DNA of 64,000 nucleotides, taken from the NCBI RefSeq assembly GCF_036621415.1, contig NZ_CP030943.1:124001-188000 (forward strand), written 5' to 3'. Both the position numbers and the translations under genes were made by a program. This document shows positions 43,893 to 52,637 of the stretch, piece after piece (position 1 is the first letter of the stretch; every line of letters starts with the position of its first letter). A model generated the notes under the pieces. It had not been told where the DNA came from, searched no databases, and saw nothing but the letters and a program-made list of their open reading frames with translations. This stretch comes from Nitratireductor thuwali. Lineage in GTDB: Bacteria; Pseudomonadota; Alphaproteobacteria; Rhizobiales; Rhizobiaceae.

Positions 43893-45462
43893 TCTCTTCG
43901 ACCGTTATGGTCCGGCCTACCGTTGGCTGGCGACGGGAACCGTGATGATCGCCGCGATTGCGGTCGTGCTCTCGACCACGATCGTCAATGTCGCAATTCC
44001 CGGGGTCATGGGGACGTTCGGCATCAGCCAGGTCGAGGCGCAATGGATTTCGACCGGATTCCTCGCTGCGATGACCGCGACGATGCTGCTGGCCGACTGG
44101 GCCAACAGGGCCTTCGGCCAACGGCTGAGCATGATCACCGCGCTCATGCTGTTCGCGGCGGGATCGGTGCTGGGCGGGCTTGCTCCCAACGAAACCGTGC
44201 TGACCATTGCGCGGGTGATCCAGGGCGCGGCCGCCGGAATCGTACAACCACTTGCAATGGTTCTGCTCTTCCAGGTCTTTCCTGCGAACCAGCGCGGCGC
44301 CGCCATGGGGATATTCGGCATTGGCGTCGTGCTCGCACCGGCGCTCGGCCCGTGGATCGGCGGGATCCTGATCGATGCATTCAACTGGCGGTATGTCTTT
44401 TACCTCGGTCTTCCCTTTGCCGCGCTAGCCATTGTCCTGTCGAACCTTTTTTTGCCGTCGCGGGCCGAAAGAGGGCCGCGCCCGGGATTCGACTGGACCG
44501 GCATGATCCTTCTTTGCGTCTTTCTCGGTTTTCTGTTGAACGCACTGACCAACGCCCAGCGCGAGGGCTGGACCTCGGATCCGATCCTGGCACAGTTCGC
44601 GATTGCCGCGCTCGCGGCGTCGGGATTCGTTCTTTGGGAGATCAGGACCGAAAAGCCCATGCTCGACATGCGGCTTTTCGCGCAGTTGCCCTTCGCCTCC
44701 GCCTGTCTGGTCGGCTTCATCATGGGCGCGGGCCTCTTCGGCTCGACCTATCTGGTCCCGCTGTTCGTGCAGACGATCCAGGGGTTGACGCCGACACAGG
44801 CGGGCCTGCTGCTGATGCCCTCGGGCTTTGTTCTGGTGCTCGTGTTCCCCATCGCCGGGCGCTTGTCCGATCGCCTCCCGTCAGGCTGGCTGATCGGCTC
44901 CGGTCTCGCGATCTTCGCCTATTCCTCCTATCTCACGTCGGACATCGACATCAACACGAGCTTTTGGACGCTCGCCTGGCTCACCGTGCTGTCGCGGGTT
45001 GGTCTGGGCCTCATTTTCCCGTCGCTAACGGCCAGTTCGCTAAAGGTGCTGCCCGCAATGCTGGTCGCCCAGGGGTCGGGAGCGATCAATTTCATACGAC
45101 AGCTCGGCGGTGCCTTCGGCGTCAACCTGCTTGCCGTCTTCCTCGAGCGACGGACCGTGATGCACGCCGACGCGTTCGCCGCGACCCAGACCAGCGACAA
45201 CACCGCGACAATTTCGCTGCTGAACCAGGTTGCCGGAATGGTCAAGGCGGCCGGCATACCGGATTTCCAGCAACTGCCGGCGGCGATGTCCTTTCTCGCG
45301 CAAAGCATCGCAATTCAGGCGAATACGGCCGCGTTCCGCGATGGCTTCATTGTTGTGGCGATCGTCTTTGCGATTGCGCTGTTGCCGACATGGCTGCTGT
45401 ATCGCGCCGAAACCCGTCACAGGCTCGACGCGCACAGCGCCCCTGTCGGCGCGACCGACTGA
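43876..45462 (+). CDS. DHA2-family multidrug efflux MFS transporter (EmrB-like)
   Basis: A 528-residue, 14-helix major facilitator: motif C-like LAPALGPWIGG in helix 5, LSTTIVNVAIPGVMG in helix 1, and LADWANRAFGQR as motif A. DHA2 proteins export hydrophobic drugs by proton antiport with an EmrA-type adaptor, here encoded just upstream with overlap. No outer-membrane TolC-type gene is in the cluster. Probably controlled by the MarR protein upstream; a TetR-type gene follows 108 bases downstream. Confidence 0.92.
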   Translation: MSSIDNLFDRYGPAYRWLATGTVMIAAIAVVLSTTIVNVAIPGVMGTFGISQVEAQWISTGFLAAMTATMLLADWANRAFGQRLSMITALMLFAAGSVLGGLAPNETVLTIARVIQGAAAGIVQPLAMVLLFQVFPANQRGAAMGIFGIGVVLAPALGPWIGGILIDAFNWRYVFYLGLPFAALAIVLSNLFLPSRAERGPRPGFDWTGMILLCVFLGFLLNALTNAQREGWTSDPILAQFAIAALAASGFVLWEIRTEKPMLDMRLFAQLPFASACLVGFIMGAGLFGSTYLVPLFVQTIQGLTPTQAGLLLMPSGFVLVLVFPIAGRLSDRLPSGWLIGSGLAIFAYSSYLTSDIDINTSFWTLAWLTVLSRVGLGLIFPSLTASSLKVLPAMLVAQGSGAINFIRQLGGAFGVNLLAVFLERRTVMHADAFAATQTSDNTATISLLNQVAGMVKAAGIPDFQQLPAAMSFLAQSIAIQANTAAFRDGFIVVAIVFAIALLPTWLLYRAETRHRLDAHSAPVGATD

Positions 45463-45570
45463 CGATGTCGGGCACGGCCCTCTTCGGCCGGGCGGTCAGC
45501 CGCATCAACGCGGCCGCATCAAGCCGTGCCTCGCACGAAATCGGGGCGCCAGTGACTTGGAAACGAACCC

Positions 45571-46215
45571 ATGCAAACCCCACCCCCTCACGCCGACTCT
45601 TCCGACCAGACCCGGCAGGCGTTGATCCGCGCCGCTCTTGAGCTAATCGGCGGCAAGGGTTTTGACGGTACCTCGACCCGTGAAATCGCCGCCAAAGCGA
45701 AAGCCAATGTCGCCAGCATCGGCTATCATTTCGGCGGCAAGGAAGGCCTCCGGAATGCCTGCGCGGACTTCATCGTCGAGACGATCCGAGGCGCTGCCGC
45801 ATGCGCGTTCCCCTTCGACCGTCATGATCCGGTCACTGCCGCTGACCCGGACAGTGCAGCTGAGGAATTGCGCGTGGCGCTGGAAACCATGGCCTTTTGC
45901 GTAATGAGTCGCCCGGAAATGTCGTCGATTGTCCAGTTCATACTCCGCGAGATGGCGCATCCGACCTCCGCGCTGGACCGAATCTATACAGGCGTCGTAG
46001 AACCCGTTCACCGCCACCTGTGCCAGTTGTGGGAAGCGGCGACGGGCGAGCCCGCCGAGGAAGAGACGACACGCATCACCGTCTTCACTCTGATAGGCCA
46101 GGTGCTCTATTTTCGTATCGGTCGCGAGGTGGTGATGCAGCGGATGAACTGGCAGGCGGTCGGTCCCCGAGAGTCAGCCATGATCGCATCTTCCCATTCG
46201 GAGTGGCCGAAATAA
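45571..46215 (+). CDS. TetR-family regulator (CecR-like)
   Basis: A 214-residue protein with the TetR N-terminal domain (TRQALIRAALELIGGKGFDGTSTREIAAKAKANVASIGYHFGGKEGL) and a C-terminal ligand domain resembling DUF1956/CecR proteins (FILREMAHPTSALDRIYTGVVEP). Such regulators often control efflux pumps. It ends the efflux block; autoregulation or control of emrAB is an inference. ATG 45571 is followed directly by the family sequence. Confidence 0.85.
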   Translation: MQTPPPHADSSDQTRQALIRAALELIGGKGFDGTSTREIAAKAKANVASIGYHFGGKEGLRNACADFIVETIRGAAACAFPFDRHDPVTAADPDSAAEELRVALETMAFCVMSRPEMSSIVQFILREMAHPTSALDRIYTGVVEPVHRHLCQLWEAATGEPAEEETTRITVFTLIGQVLYFRIGREVVMQRMNWQAVGPRESAMIASSHSEWPK

Positions 46216-46977
46216 CCATGGTATCCGTCGATCCAGAGATCCTGCGTGGCGACGGCCTCTTCGTTTGGGGCCCCTTTCTGGAGGGCAGCCGCGCTGCCCA
46301 CCGAAAGCGGCGCCGACGAACCGGGAGACCGATTCATGACCCGGCATAACCTGGTTCGGGCATCAGCCGCAGGCACCCCGTCTCCGGCAACGGCTCCACA
46401 CGCGTCCACGGTGACTATCGCCGCCGACAGCGGCGCTAAGAGCCTTGTGCCGGGCCGGCTATACCGCGCACAGGCCCACCGAAGCGGCCTGTCCACATCA
46501 ATCCCTGCGCCTCTCAGAAGCGGTCGCGCCAACGCCGACATCGGCCGCAGTCCGAAATCCCCATAGTCATCGGCTGCAGCCCGCGGGTTCCTGCATGAGA
46601 GGCTTGCGTACGCCTGCCGGCACCCGAAACCCTTCACCGTTTCGGACATTAACGGCTTAAGTCTCAAACGCTGAATGCGGACGTTCCACGTTCTTTCGAC
46701 GACCGCTGATCTCGGACACCTAATGATTAAGGTGACCCCATAGCCGGCACGGCGAACAGGCGGGAAATATCGTTAAGACTGAAACGACGTCCTTAATGGC
46801 GAAGGCGGTACCGTAGTCGAATACGAGACCTGCTGGGCGATGCCGAAGAGGCTCGGGAACTCCTGAGTCGCTTCTCCGCGATTGTCCGATTCGTTTGGGT
46901 TTAATGTCAGTGATCCGTGCGTTTTGGTATCAGAAGAGGCTAACCAGGAGTTCATTCGCCGAACCGGGACGTTCCGT
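46216..46977. other. Intergenic region between TetR gene and TRAP operon
   Basis: About 760 bases between the end of the TetR gene (+) and the end of dctM (-). Frames crossing it have no ribosome site or family likeness. I see no clear terminator or repeat. Confidence 0.4.
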
Positions 46978-48267
46978 TCATCGCACCATGAACAGCGCAA
47001 TCTGCGGGAAAACGGCCATCAGGGCGATGAATGCGAGCATGCCCGCGACGAAGGGAAGGCAGCCAAGGAATATCTTGGTCAGAGGCACATCGGGCGCTAC
47101 GGTTTTTATGACATAGACGTTGACGCCAAGAGGCGGTGTTACCAGGCCGATCTCGGCGACGATTATGATGTAGATGCCGAACCAGACGGGATCGATGCCA
47201 AGCGACGTCGCGATCGGGAACAGGATCGGAACAGTAAGGATCAGCATCCCGAACAGGTCCAGAAGACAGCCGAGAAGCAGGTACAGTATCGTCACAGCCA
47301 CGATGAACGGAGCATAGCCGAGATTCATCGACAGCATCCAGCCGGTGAGCGCGCCGATGAACCCGGTCTGCACCAGGAACCGTGTGAACAGCGTGCCGCC
47401 GACGATGATCATGAACAGCATCGTCGTCAGGAAGGCCGCGTCCGCGAGAGCGTGGCGGATCGCCGCCAGGCTCAGGCGTCGCTGCAACGCGCCCATGACA
47501 AGAACGGCGAAAACGCCGACGACGGCGCCTTCGGTCGGAGTGAACACGCCCATGTAAAGACCACCGAGCAGGAATCCGAACAGGCCCAGCACCGGCAGGA
47601 TATGCGCCAGCGCGCGAAGTCGCTCGGAAAGGGGCGGCATGTCGACGGCATGCCCGCCTTGGGCAGGGTCGAACCGGACGATCACGACCACAATCGCCGA
47701 GAACAGGATCGCGATCAGGATGCCGGGGATCACCCCGGCCACGAACAGCTGGCCGATCGAGGTTTCAGTCATCAGTCCGTAGAAGATCATGATGATGCTG
47801 GGCGGGATAAGGATGCCCAGCGTCCCCGAGGACGACATGACTCCCGTCGCGAGCGGCAAGCCATAGCCGTAGCGGCGCATCTCCGGAATGATTATGGCGC
47901 CCATGGTGCGGGCGGTCGCGGTGCTCGATCCGCTAACGGCGCCGAAGCCGGCACATGCAAATACCGCGGCAACAGCCAAACCGCCCGGCAACCAGCCCAG
48001 CCAGTACGACGCTGCTTGGAAAAGGTTTTTAGCGATCCCGGTGTGATAGATCAGGTTTCCCATGAGGATGTAGAAGGGGATCGCGATGAGGACGAACTTC
48101 GTGCCTTCCGACCACAGCGCAAGGGTTGTCTGAGTCATCGCGGTGGACAGGGAACCGACCATCGCCAACCCTCCGATGCCCACTACCACGAGACTAAGGC
48201 CGATCGGGACGCCGACGATGATGAGTAGGATGAGAAGGACGAAAGCGGCTGCTCCGAGAGTGATCAC
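46978..48267 (-). CDS. dctM: TRAP transporter large permease DctM
   Basis: A 429-residue protein of about 12 membrane helices with the DctM signatures GVPIGLSLVVVG, IPFYILMGNLI, GFGAVSGSSTATARTMGAI and LGILIPPSIIMIFYG. It forms the sodium-driven translocation channel for an organic acid captured by DctP. ATG 48267 overlaps the dctQ stop (ATGA-type), as usual. Last gene of the SDR-FAD enzyme-DctP-DctQ-DctM operon. Confidence 0.93.
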   Translation of the reverse strand: MITLGAAAFVLLILLIIVGVPIGLSLVVVGIGGLAMVGSLSTAMTQTTLALWSEGTKFVLIAIPFYILMGNLIYHTGIAKNLFQAASYWLGWLPGGLAVAAVFACAGFGAVSGSSTATARTMGAIIIPEMRRYGYGLPLATGVMSSSGTLGILIPPSIIMIFYGLMTETSIGQLFVAGVIPGILIAILFSAIVVVIVRFDPAQGGHAVDMPPLSERLRALAHILPVLGLFGFLLGGLYMGVFTPTEGAVVGVFAVLVMGALQRRLSLAAIRHALADAAFLTTMLFMIIVGGTLFTRFLVQTGFIGALTGWMLSMNLGYAPFIVAVTILYLLLGCLLDLFGMLILTVPILFPIATSLGIDPVWFGIYIIIVAEIGLVTPPLGVNVYVIKTVAPDVPLTKIFLGCLPFVAGMLAFIALMAVFPQIALFMVR

Positions 48268-48755
48268 GACAACTCTCCGTGCGTCTGCCCTGCTGGCTCG
48301 CGCGAAACGAGCTTCGAAAGCGCCAATAGGCCGGAGACAACAGCGACGACACCGAGGACGGCACGAAACCAGCTGAGCGGCAGCTCCAGATCAGTCGATC
48401 GCTCGTTGAACACCGTCATCAGACCGATGTCGCGCCAGCACTGGATCGCGATCAGGACGGAAACGCCCAGCAGCATGAGCCAGACCGCCCTCGCCAGCAG
48501 GTCGCTCAGTCCACGGCTTATGATCGCCGTCAGGAAATCGGCCTTGATATGAACGTTCCTGCGCCAGCTTTCGGGAAGGGCCAGAACAATGGCGAGGAAA
48601 AGAGTCAGCGTCGCGGCTTCCTGCGCCCAGATCAGGGGGTCATGAAAGAAGTAGCGCCGCACGACGTCGATGCCGACCAGGACTAGGATCGCCGGCAGGC
48701 AAACATAGGCCGAGAGTGCGAACAGGCCCCGCGAGACGAATGTGAGAATGCGCAT
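48264..48755 (-). CDS. dctQ: TRAP transporter small permease DctQ
   Basis: A 163-residue four-helix protein with the DctQ pattern: FHDPLIWAQEAATLTLFLAIVLALPESWRRNVHIKADFL. It bridges the DctP-bound ligand and DctM. ATG 48755. The interval to dctP contains a strong hairpin at 48780-48804. Confidence 0.9.
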   Translation of the reverse strand: MRILTFVSRGLFALSAYVCLPAILVLVGIDVVRRYFFHDPLIWAQEAATLTLFLAIVLALPESWRRNVHIKADFLTAIISRGLSDLLARAVWLMLLGVSVLIAIQCWRDIGLMTVFNERSTDLELPLSWFRAVLGVVAVVSGLLALSKLVSREPAGQTHGELS

Positions 48756-48779
48756 GGATGCCCTTTTGGGTTGGAAGGC

Positions 48780-48804
48780 CCGGCCCCGCTTAAAACGGGG
48801 CCGG
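48780..48804. terminator. Intercistronic hairpin between dctP and dctQ
   Basis: A 9-bp perfect GC stem (CCGGCCCCG and complement) with loop CTTAAAA, between the dctP stop and dctQ start on the minus strand. Such hairpins attenuate or process the transcript so that the binding protein is made in excess over the permeases. Confidence 0.65.
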
Positions 48805-48832
48805 AGCCAGGCCGTTACTTGATCGGGCGCGT

Positions 48833-49897
48833 TCAGCGCAGGCCTTCTACCGGCGGGAGGGCGAGGATCTCCTCGTCGCTCATGCCTTCATACTTGTCCC
48901 GTAGCGCGCGCATGTCGGCGACGAACCGCGCCGCGGCCGAGTTTTCGCCACCGTTCTTCGCAACGAACTCGTCCCACATCGGTGCCAGGAGTTCGGCGAT
49001 CTTTTGTTTGTCCTGCTCGCTCGGCTGAACGATGGTGACACCAGCTTTACCCATTTCGGTCAACGCATTTTGGGTCAGACCCATATACATCCGCGCATAG
49101 TCGTATCCGGCCTCGTTGCCCGCTTCCGCAAACACCGCTTTCAGATCGTCTGATAGGCCGTCGTAGAATTGCGCGCTTATCGCGTGCGGGATGGCAATGC
49201 GCGCCACGCCGATCTGGTAGTAATGCTTGCCGACTTCTATCATCCGGTAGGCGACCATGTCCGCGCTGGAAAGGATGATCCCGTCGACCACGCCCTGCTG
49301 GAAAGCGGTGTAGGCGTCGGTGATCGACATCGTTACAGGCGTTCCACCCAGCCGTTCGACGATCTCCGTCGCTGTCGCGCCGCCAGCGCGAATGCTCAGG
49401 CCCTTCAGATCTTCAAGCGAATTGATCGGCTTCGAGGCAAGGATATCGTAGCTAGGAGTGGAAGCGTCGAAAGCCAGCTTCACCCGCAGATTTTCGTATT
49501 CGTCGCGTAGATACTTGGCGTAGAGCTCGTCCATCACTCGCACTGTGGCAATATCGCTCGTCGGCATCGCGCCGGGCAAGCCCAGGCCGTGGAACAGAGT
49601 GAAGCTGCTCGCCTGGTAAAGTGGCCAGGCTGATGTTACATCGGTAATGCCGGTTGCTGCGGCCCGAAAGCCGTCCGCCACCGGATGCAGCACCTCGCCG
49701 GGATAGCGCTGGACTTTCAGCTCCCCTTCGCTGAGGTTCTCCAGCCGGTCTGCATATGGGGCCATGACCTGCTGCCAGGCGGCGGATGTTTCGGGCTGGT
49801 TGTACGACAGTCGCACGTCCGTCTCCGCCAGCGCCGTCGACCCGGTAAGCGCGAGCACAAACGCGATCCCCGCCGCCTTGAATGTCGAGATTCTCAT
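48833..49897 (-). CDS. dctP: TRAP transporter substrate-binding protein DctP
   Basis: A 354-residue periplasmic binding protein: signal peptide RISTFKAAGIAFVLALTGSTALAE, then the DctP fold with LSYNQPETSAAWQQVMAPYADRLE, the conserved Arg in GLSIRAGGATATEIVERLGGTPVTMSITDAYTAFQQGVVDGI, and a helical C-terminus. ATG 49897 lies ten bases from GGAGG; ATG 49906 is too close to it. The ligand is unknown; co-transcription with a ketosteroid-dehydrogenase-like enzyme and an SDR suggests a cyclic or steroid-like carboxylate. Confidence 0.92.
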   Translation of the reverse strand: MRISTFKAAGIAFVLALTGSTALAETDVRLSYNQPETSAAWQQVMAPYADRLENLSEGELKVQRYPGEVLHPVADGFRAAATGITDVTSAWPLYQASSFTLFHGLGLPGAMPTSDIATVRVMDELYAKYLRDEYENLRVKLAFDASTPSYDILASKPINSLEDLKGLSIRAGGATATEIVERLGGTPVTMSITDAYTAFQQGVVDGIILSSADMVAYRMIEVGKHYYQIGVARIAIPHAISAQFYDGLSDDLKAVFAEAGNEAGYDYARMYMGLTQNALTEMGKAGVTIVQPSEQDKQKIAELLAPMWDEFVAKNGGENSAAARFVADMRALRDKYEGMSDEEILALPPVEGLR

Positions 49898-49957
49898 GAT
49901 GTCCATTCCTCCCTTGGTTTTCTGGCGTTGTTTGTGCCAGAGGACAGATGCAGCAAG

Positions 49958-49980
49958 CGCCCCGCTCCTTCCGCGGGGCG
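49958..49980. repeat. Intercistronic hairpin upstream of dctP
   Basis: An 8-bp GC stem (CGCCCCGC and complement) with a 7-base loop, just after the stop of the FAD enzyme and before dctP on the minus strand. With the hairpin at 48780-48804 it brackets dctP. Confidence 0.55.
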
Positions 49981-49985
49981 TGTCG

Positions 49986-51707
49986 TCAGGTGCGCGCACC
50001 CGACGCATGCAGGCCGGCGATAAAGCCGAAGGTCATGCCCGGGCCCAGCGTTATGCCGCCTCCCGAGTAATTTCCGCCCAGCACGCTCGCCATATCGTTG
50101 CCGACGGCATAGAGGCCGTGAACGATTTCGCCGGCGTCGTTCAGGACGCGCGTGTGATGATCGGTGCGAATGCCGGCGAAGGTGCCGATACTGCCCGGGA
50201 TCACCCGGATCGCGTAGAAGGGCCCGTTCGCGATCGGAGCGAGACAGGGGTTCGGCTTCACTTCCGGGTCTCCGTGGAAGCGGTTATAGGCCGTGCTGCC
50301 GCGCGCGAACTCCGTGTCGACGCCGGTCGGCACATCCTGGTTGAATTTCGTCACGGTCGCTTCGAAGGCGGAAGGGTCGATCCCGGCGTTGCGCGCGAGG
50401 TCGGACAGCGTCTCCCCCCTGACCAGGTATCCTGACCTGATCGACGGCCCCAGTGGCATCGGCGCGGGTTTCACATGACCCAAGCCATAGGACCGGATCG
50501 TGCGGTGATCGCAAATCAGAAAGGCCTCGGCCGGCTCGCCTGCGGGTGTGGCAGCCTCCAAGCCCTGAATGAAATCGTGATAGCTGTTGGACTCGTTGAC
50601 GAACCGCCGGCCGTTTCGACCCACAGCGATAACGCCCGGTTTGCCGCGGTCGATGAAATGCGGGAACGGCCCCTTCGTGCCGTCGGGGCGCGGAACCAGG
50701 CTTGTCGGCGCCCATGCAGCCGCGTTGGGGTAGTCCATCAGCGTCGCCGCGCCGATGGCCTCCGCCATTCGCAGCCCGTCGCCGGTGTTGCCGGGGCTTG
50801 CCGCCGAGACATGTTCGCCCTCGGCCGACGGGTGCTTGTAAAGGGTTTGACGCCGCGAGACATCCTGCGGAAAGCCGCCGCAGGCGAGCACCACTCCATT
50901 GCGGGCGACCACCTGCCGCAGGCCCTGCCGCGTGAGTACGACGGCCCCCGTCACCGTACCCGAACCGTCGCGGACCAGCGATTTGACCGGGCTCTCCAGC
51001 ATCACCTCGACCCCGAGGTCCCGGGCGGAGCGATGGAGCCGCGCGGCGAGAGCGTTGCCGTTGGTCAGCAATTGCGAGCGTCCCGTGAACGCCCGGTCCA
51101 GCCCGAATTTGGCCAGCCGCCGCGATACGTAGAGGAAGGACTCCGGCCGTTTGAACGCCCGGTAGAAATGCCAAAGCTCCTTGCCCGAGCCGATGGCCAG
51201 TCCGAACAGGGTCAGTTCCTTGCGGGGCGGCCGCAGCTTCGCGATGTCGTCGCCCAAGATAGACGCCTTGGCGGGCTTGACCAGGATCGAGCGCCCACCC
51301 GCCGTGCCGCCGGGAGCATCCGGGTGATAGTCGGAGAAGGCCGGCGACGCCTCGAACCGCACATGCGTGTTCTCTTCCATGAAGTCGATCATCGCCGGAC
51401 CGGAATCGAGAAACGCTTCGGCCCGGGCGGAGTCGAACTGGTTTCCCGCCTCATGCCGGATATAGGCCAGAGCGGCGTCCTTGCTGTCGTCAACGCCGGC
51501 CGCGCGACTGACCGGGTTGTTGGGCACCCAGAGATAACCGCCGGAAAGCGCTGTCGTGCCGCCGAACACAGGCTCCTTCTCGGCGACGACAACCTTGAGT
51601 CCGTTCCTGGCGGCGACGATCGCCGCCGTCATCCCGCTGGCGCCGGATCCGGCAACCAGAAGATCGCATGTGATCGAAGGCAATGTGCGATCGGCGCTAT
51701 CGGTCAT
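49986..51707 (-). CDS. FAD-dependent 3-ketosteroid-dehydrogenase-like flavoprotein
   Basis: A 573-residue flavoprotein of the fumarate reductase/KstD superfamily. The FAD site is VAGSGASGMTAAIVAARNGLKVVVAEKEPVFGGTTALSGG; a second FAD contact is VVLACGGFPQDV, and the C-terminal signature is NYSGGGITLGPGMTFGFIAG. KstD-type enzymes insert a double bond into ring A of 3-ketosteroids; relatives act on other cyclic ketones, so the substrate is open. ATG 51707 is taken; 51722 and 51728 are also possible. Twelve to 33 bases after the SDR stop, in one operon with a TRAP transporter. Confidence 0.82.
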   Translation of the reverse strand: MTDSADRTLPSITCDLLVAGSGASGMTAAIVAARNGLKVVVAEKEPVFGGTTALSGGYLWVPNNPVSRAAGVDDSKDAALAYIRHEAGNQFDSARAEAFLDSGPAMIDFMEENTHVRFEASPAFSDYHPDAPGGTAGGRSILVKPAKASILGDDIAKLRPPRKELTLFGLAIGSGKELWHFYRAFKRPESFLYVSRRLAKFGLDRAFTGRSQLLTNGNALAARLHRSARDLGVEVMLESPVKSLVRDGSGTVTGAVVLTRQGLRQVVARNGVVLACGGFPQDVSRRQTLYKHPSAEGEHVSAASPGNTGDGLRMAEAIGAATLMDYPNAAAWAPTSLVPRPDGTKGPFPHFIDRGKPGVIAVGRNGRRFVNESNSYHDFIQGLEAATPAGEPAEAFLICDHRTIRSYGLGHVKPAPMPLGPSIRSGYLVRGETLSDLARNAGIDPSAFEATVTKFNQDVPTGVDTEFARGSTAYNRFHGDPEVKPNPCLAPIANGPFYAIRVIPGSIGTFAGIRTDHHTRVLNDAGEIVHGLYAVGNDMASVLGGNYSGGGITLGPGMTFGFIAGLHASGART

Positions 51708-51739
51708 ATCTGGATCTTTCATGTGCATTGCTAAGGAGA

Positions 51740-52507
51740 TCAGTTGGCGAGGTAGCCACCGTCGACGGGCAACATGGTGCCGGTGACGTAGCTCGACAGA
51801 TCCGAGGCCAGGAACAGCACCGGGCCGACCAGTTCCTCTGGCTGGCCTACGCGGCCCATGGGAGTGTGCCCCATGAAGCGCGCCATGGCATCGGGATTGG
51901 CTCGGGTGCCCTCGGTCATCGGGGTGGCGATCACGCCGGGGGCGATTCCGTTGACGCGCACGCCGTCTGCGGCGAGGTCGCAGGCGAGCGCCTTCGTCAG
52001 CTGTAATACGCCACCTTTTGAGGCGGCATAGCTGGCCGAATTCCTGTAGCCGACAAAGGAGGCGATCGAGCCCAGATTAACGATACGCCCGCGGGTTTTC
52101 TTCAAATGGTCGAGGAAGGCCACGACCATGTTCGCCATGCCCTTCAGGTTAATGTCGATCTGGGAGTCGAGATGGGCGAGAAAGTCCGGCTCGTGCGGAG
52201 CCGTGCGTCGGGTGACGCCTGCATTGTTCACAAGTACCGAAATCTGGCCGAATACGGCCCCGGCCTCGCGGGCGAGGGTTGCGCATGCATCGCGGTCAGA
52301 CACGTCGAGCGGGAATCCACGCGCCCGGCCACCTTCCGCCTCGATCCGCTCCGCCTGTTCTCGGGCGCCATTACCGTTGACATCGCACAGGAGGACCGAG
52401 GCGCCAGCGGCCGCCAGCCCCGATGCAATGGCAGCGCCATTTCCCTGAGCAGCGCCAGTGATTACCGCAACATCACCGGCCATAAGCCCTGACAGTGTTC
52501 CGGACAT
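51740..52507 (-). CDS. Short-chain dehydrogenase/reductase
   Basis: A 255-residue classical SDR: cofactor site TGAAQGNGAAIASGLA, LLCDVN (Asp implies NAD preference), NNAG at about residue 87, catalytic Ser in NLGSIAS, and Tyr-x3-Lys in YAASKGG. Likely oxidises a hydroxyl or reduces a keto group on the compound handled by the neighbouring flavoprotein. ATG 52507 follows GGGAGGA at good spacing; the longer frame to 52579 runs through the promoter region. First gene of the operon, divergent from iclR. Confidence 0.92.
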   Translation of the reverse strand: MSGTLSGLMAGDVAVITGAAQGNGAAIASGLAAAGASVLLCDVNGNGAREQAERIEAEGGRARGFPLDVSDRDACATLAREAGAVFGQISVLVNNAGVTRRTAPHEPDFLAHLDSQIDINLKGMANMVVAFLDHLKKTRGRIVNLGSIASFVGYRNSASYAASKGGVLQLTKALACDLAADGVRVNGIAPGVIATPMTEGTRANPDAMARFMGHTPMGRVGQPEELVGPVLFLASDLSSYVTGTMLPVDGGYLAN

Positions 52508-52579
52508 ATTTTCCTCCCAGTCAGTTCCGCTCGTTGCCACTCCGCCTTCAGAAGAGGCATATTTCGTATTGCAGATCAA

Positions 52580-52600
52580 ATATTATGTATTACATAATAT
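52580..52600. promoter_or_regulatory. 21-bp palindromic operator between SDR and iclR genes
   Basis: A perfect dyad: arms ATATTATGTA and TACATAATAT around one T, in a strongly AT-rich patch 73 bases upstream of the SDR start and 38 bases upstream of the iclR start. A second ATGTGATATT-like half follows at 52611. Best read as the binding site of the divergent IclR regulator. Confidence 0.72.
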
Positions 52601-52637
52601 GCGCTACTTTATGTGATATTGCTTACGGGATCAAATC

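Noticed and set aside
43923..45641. 572-residue frame overlapping the EmrB-like gene
   Set aside because: Same strand, other frame of a clear MFS transporter; Arg-rich shadow.
46882..48228. 448-residue frame on + opposite dctM
   Set aside because: Very polar, repetitive Asp/Arg/His-rich sequence antisense to a membrane protein.
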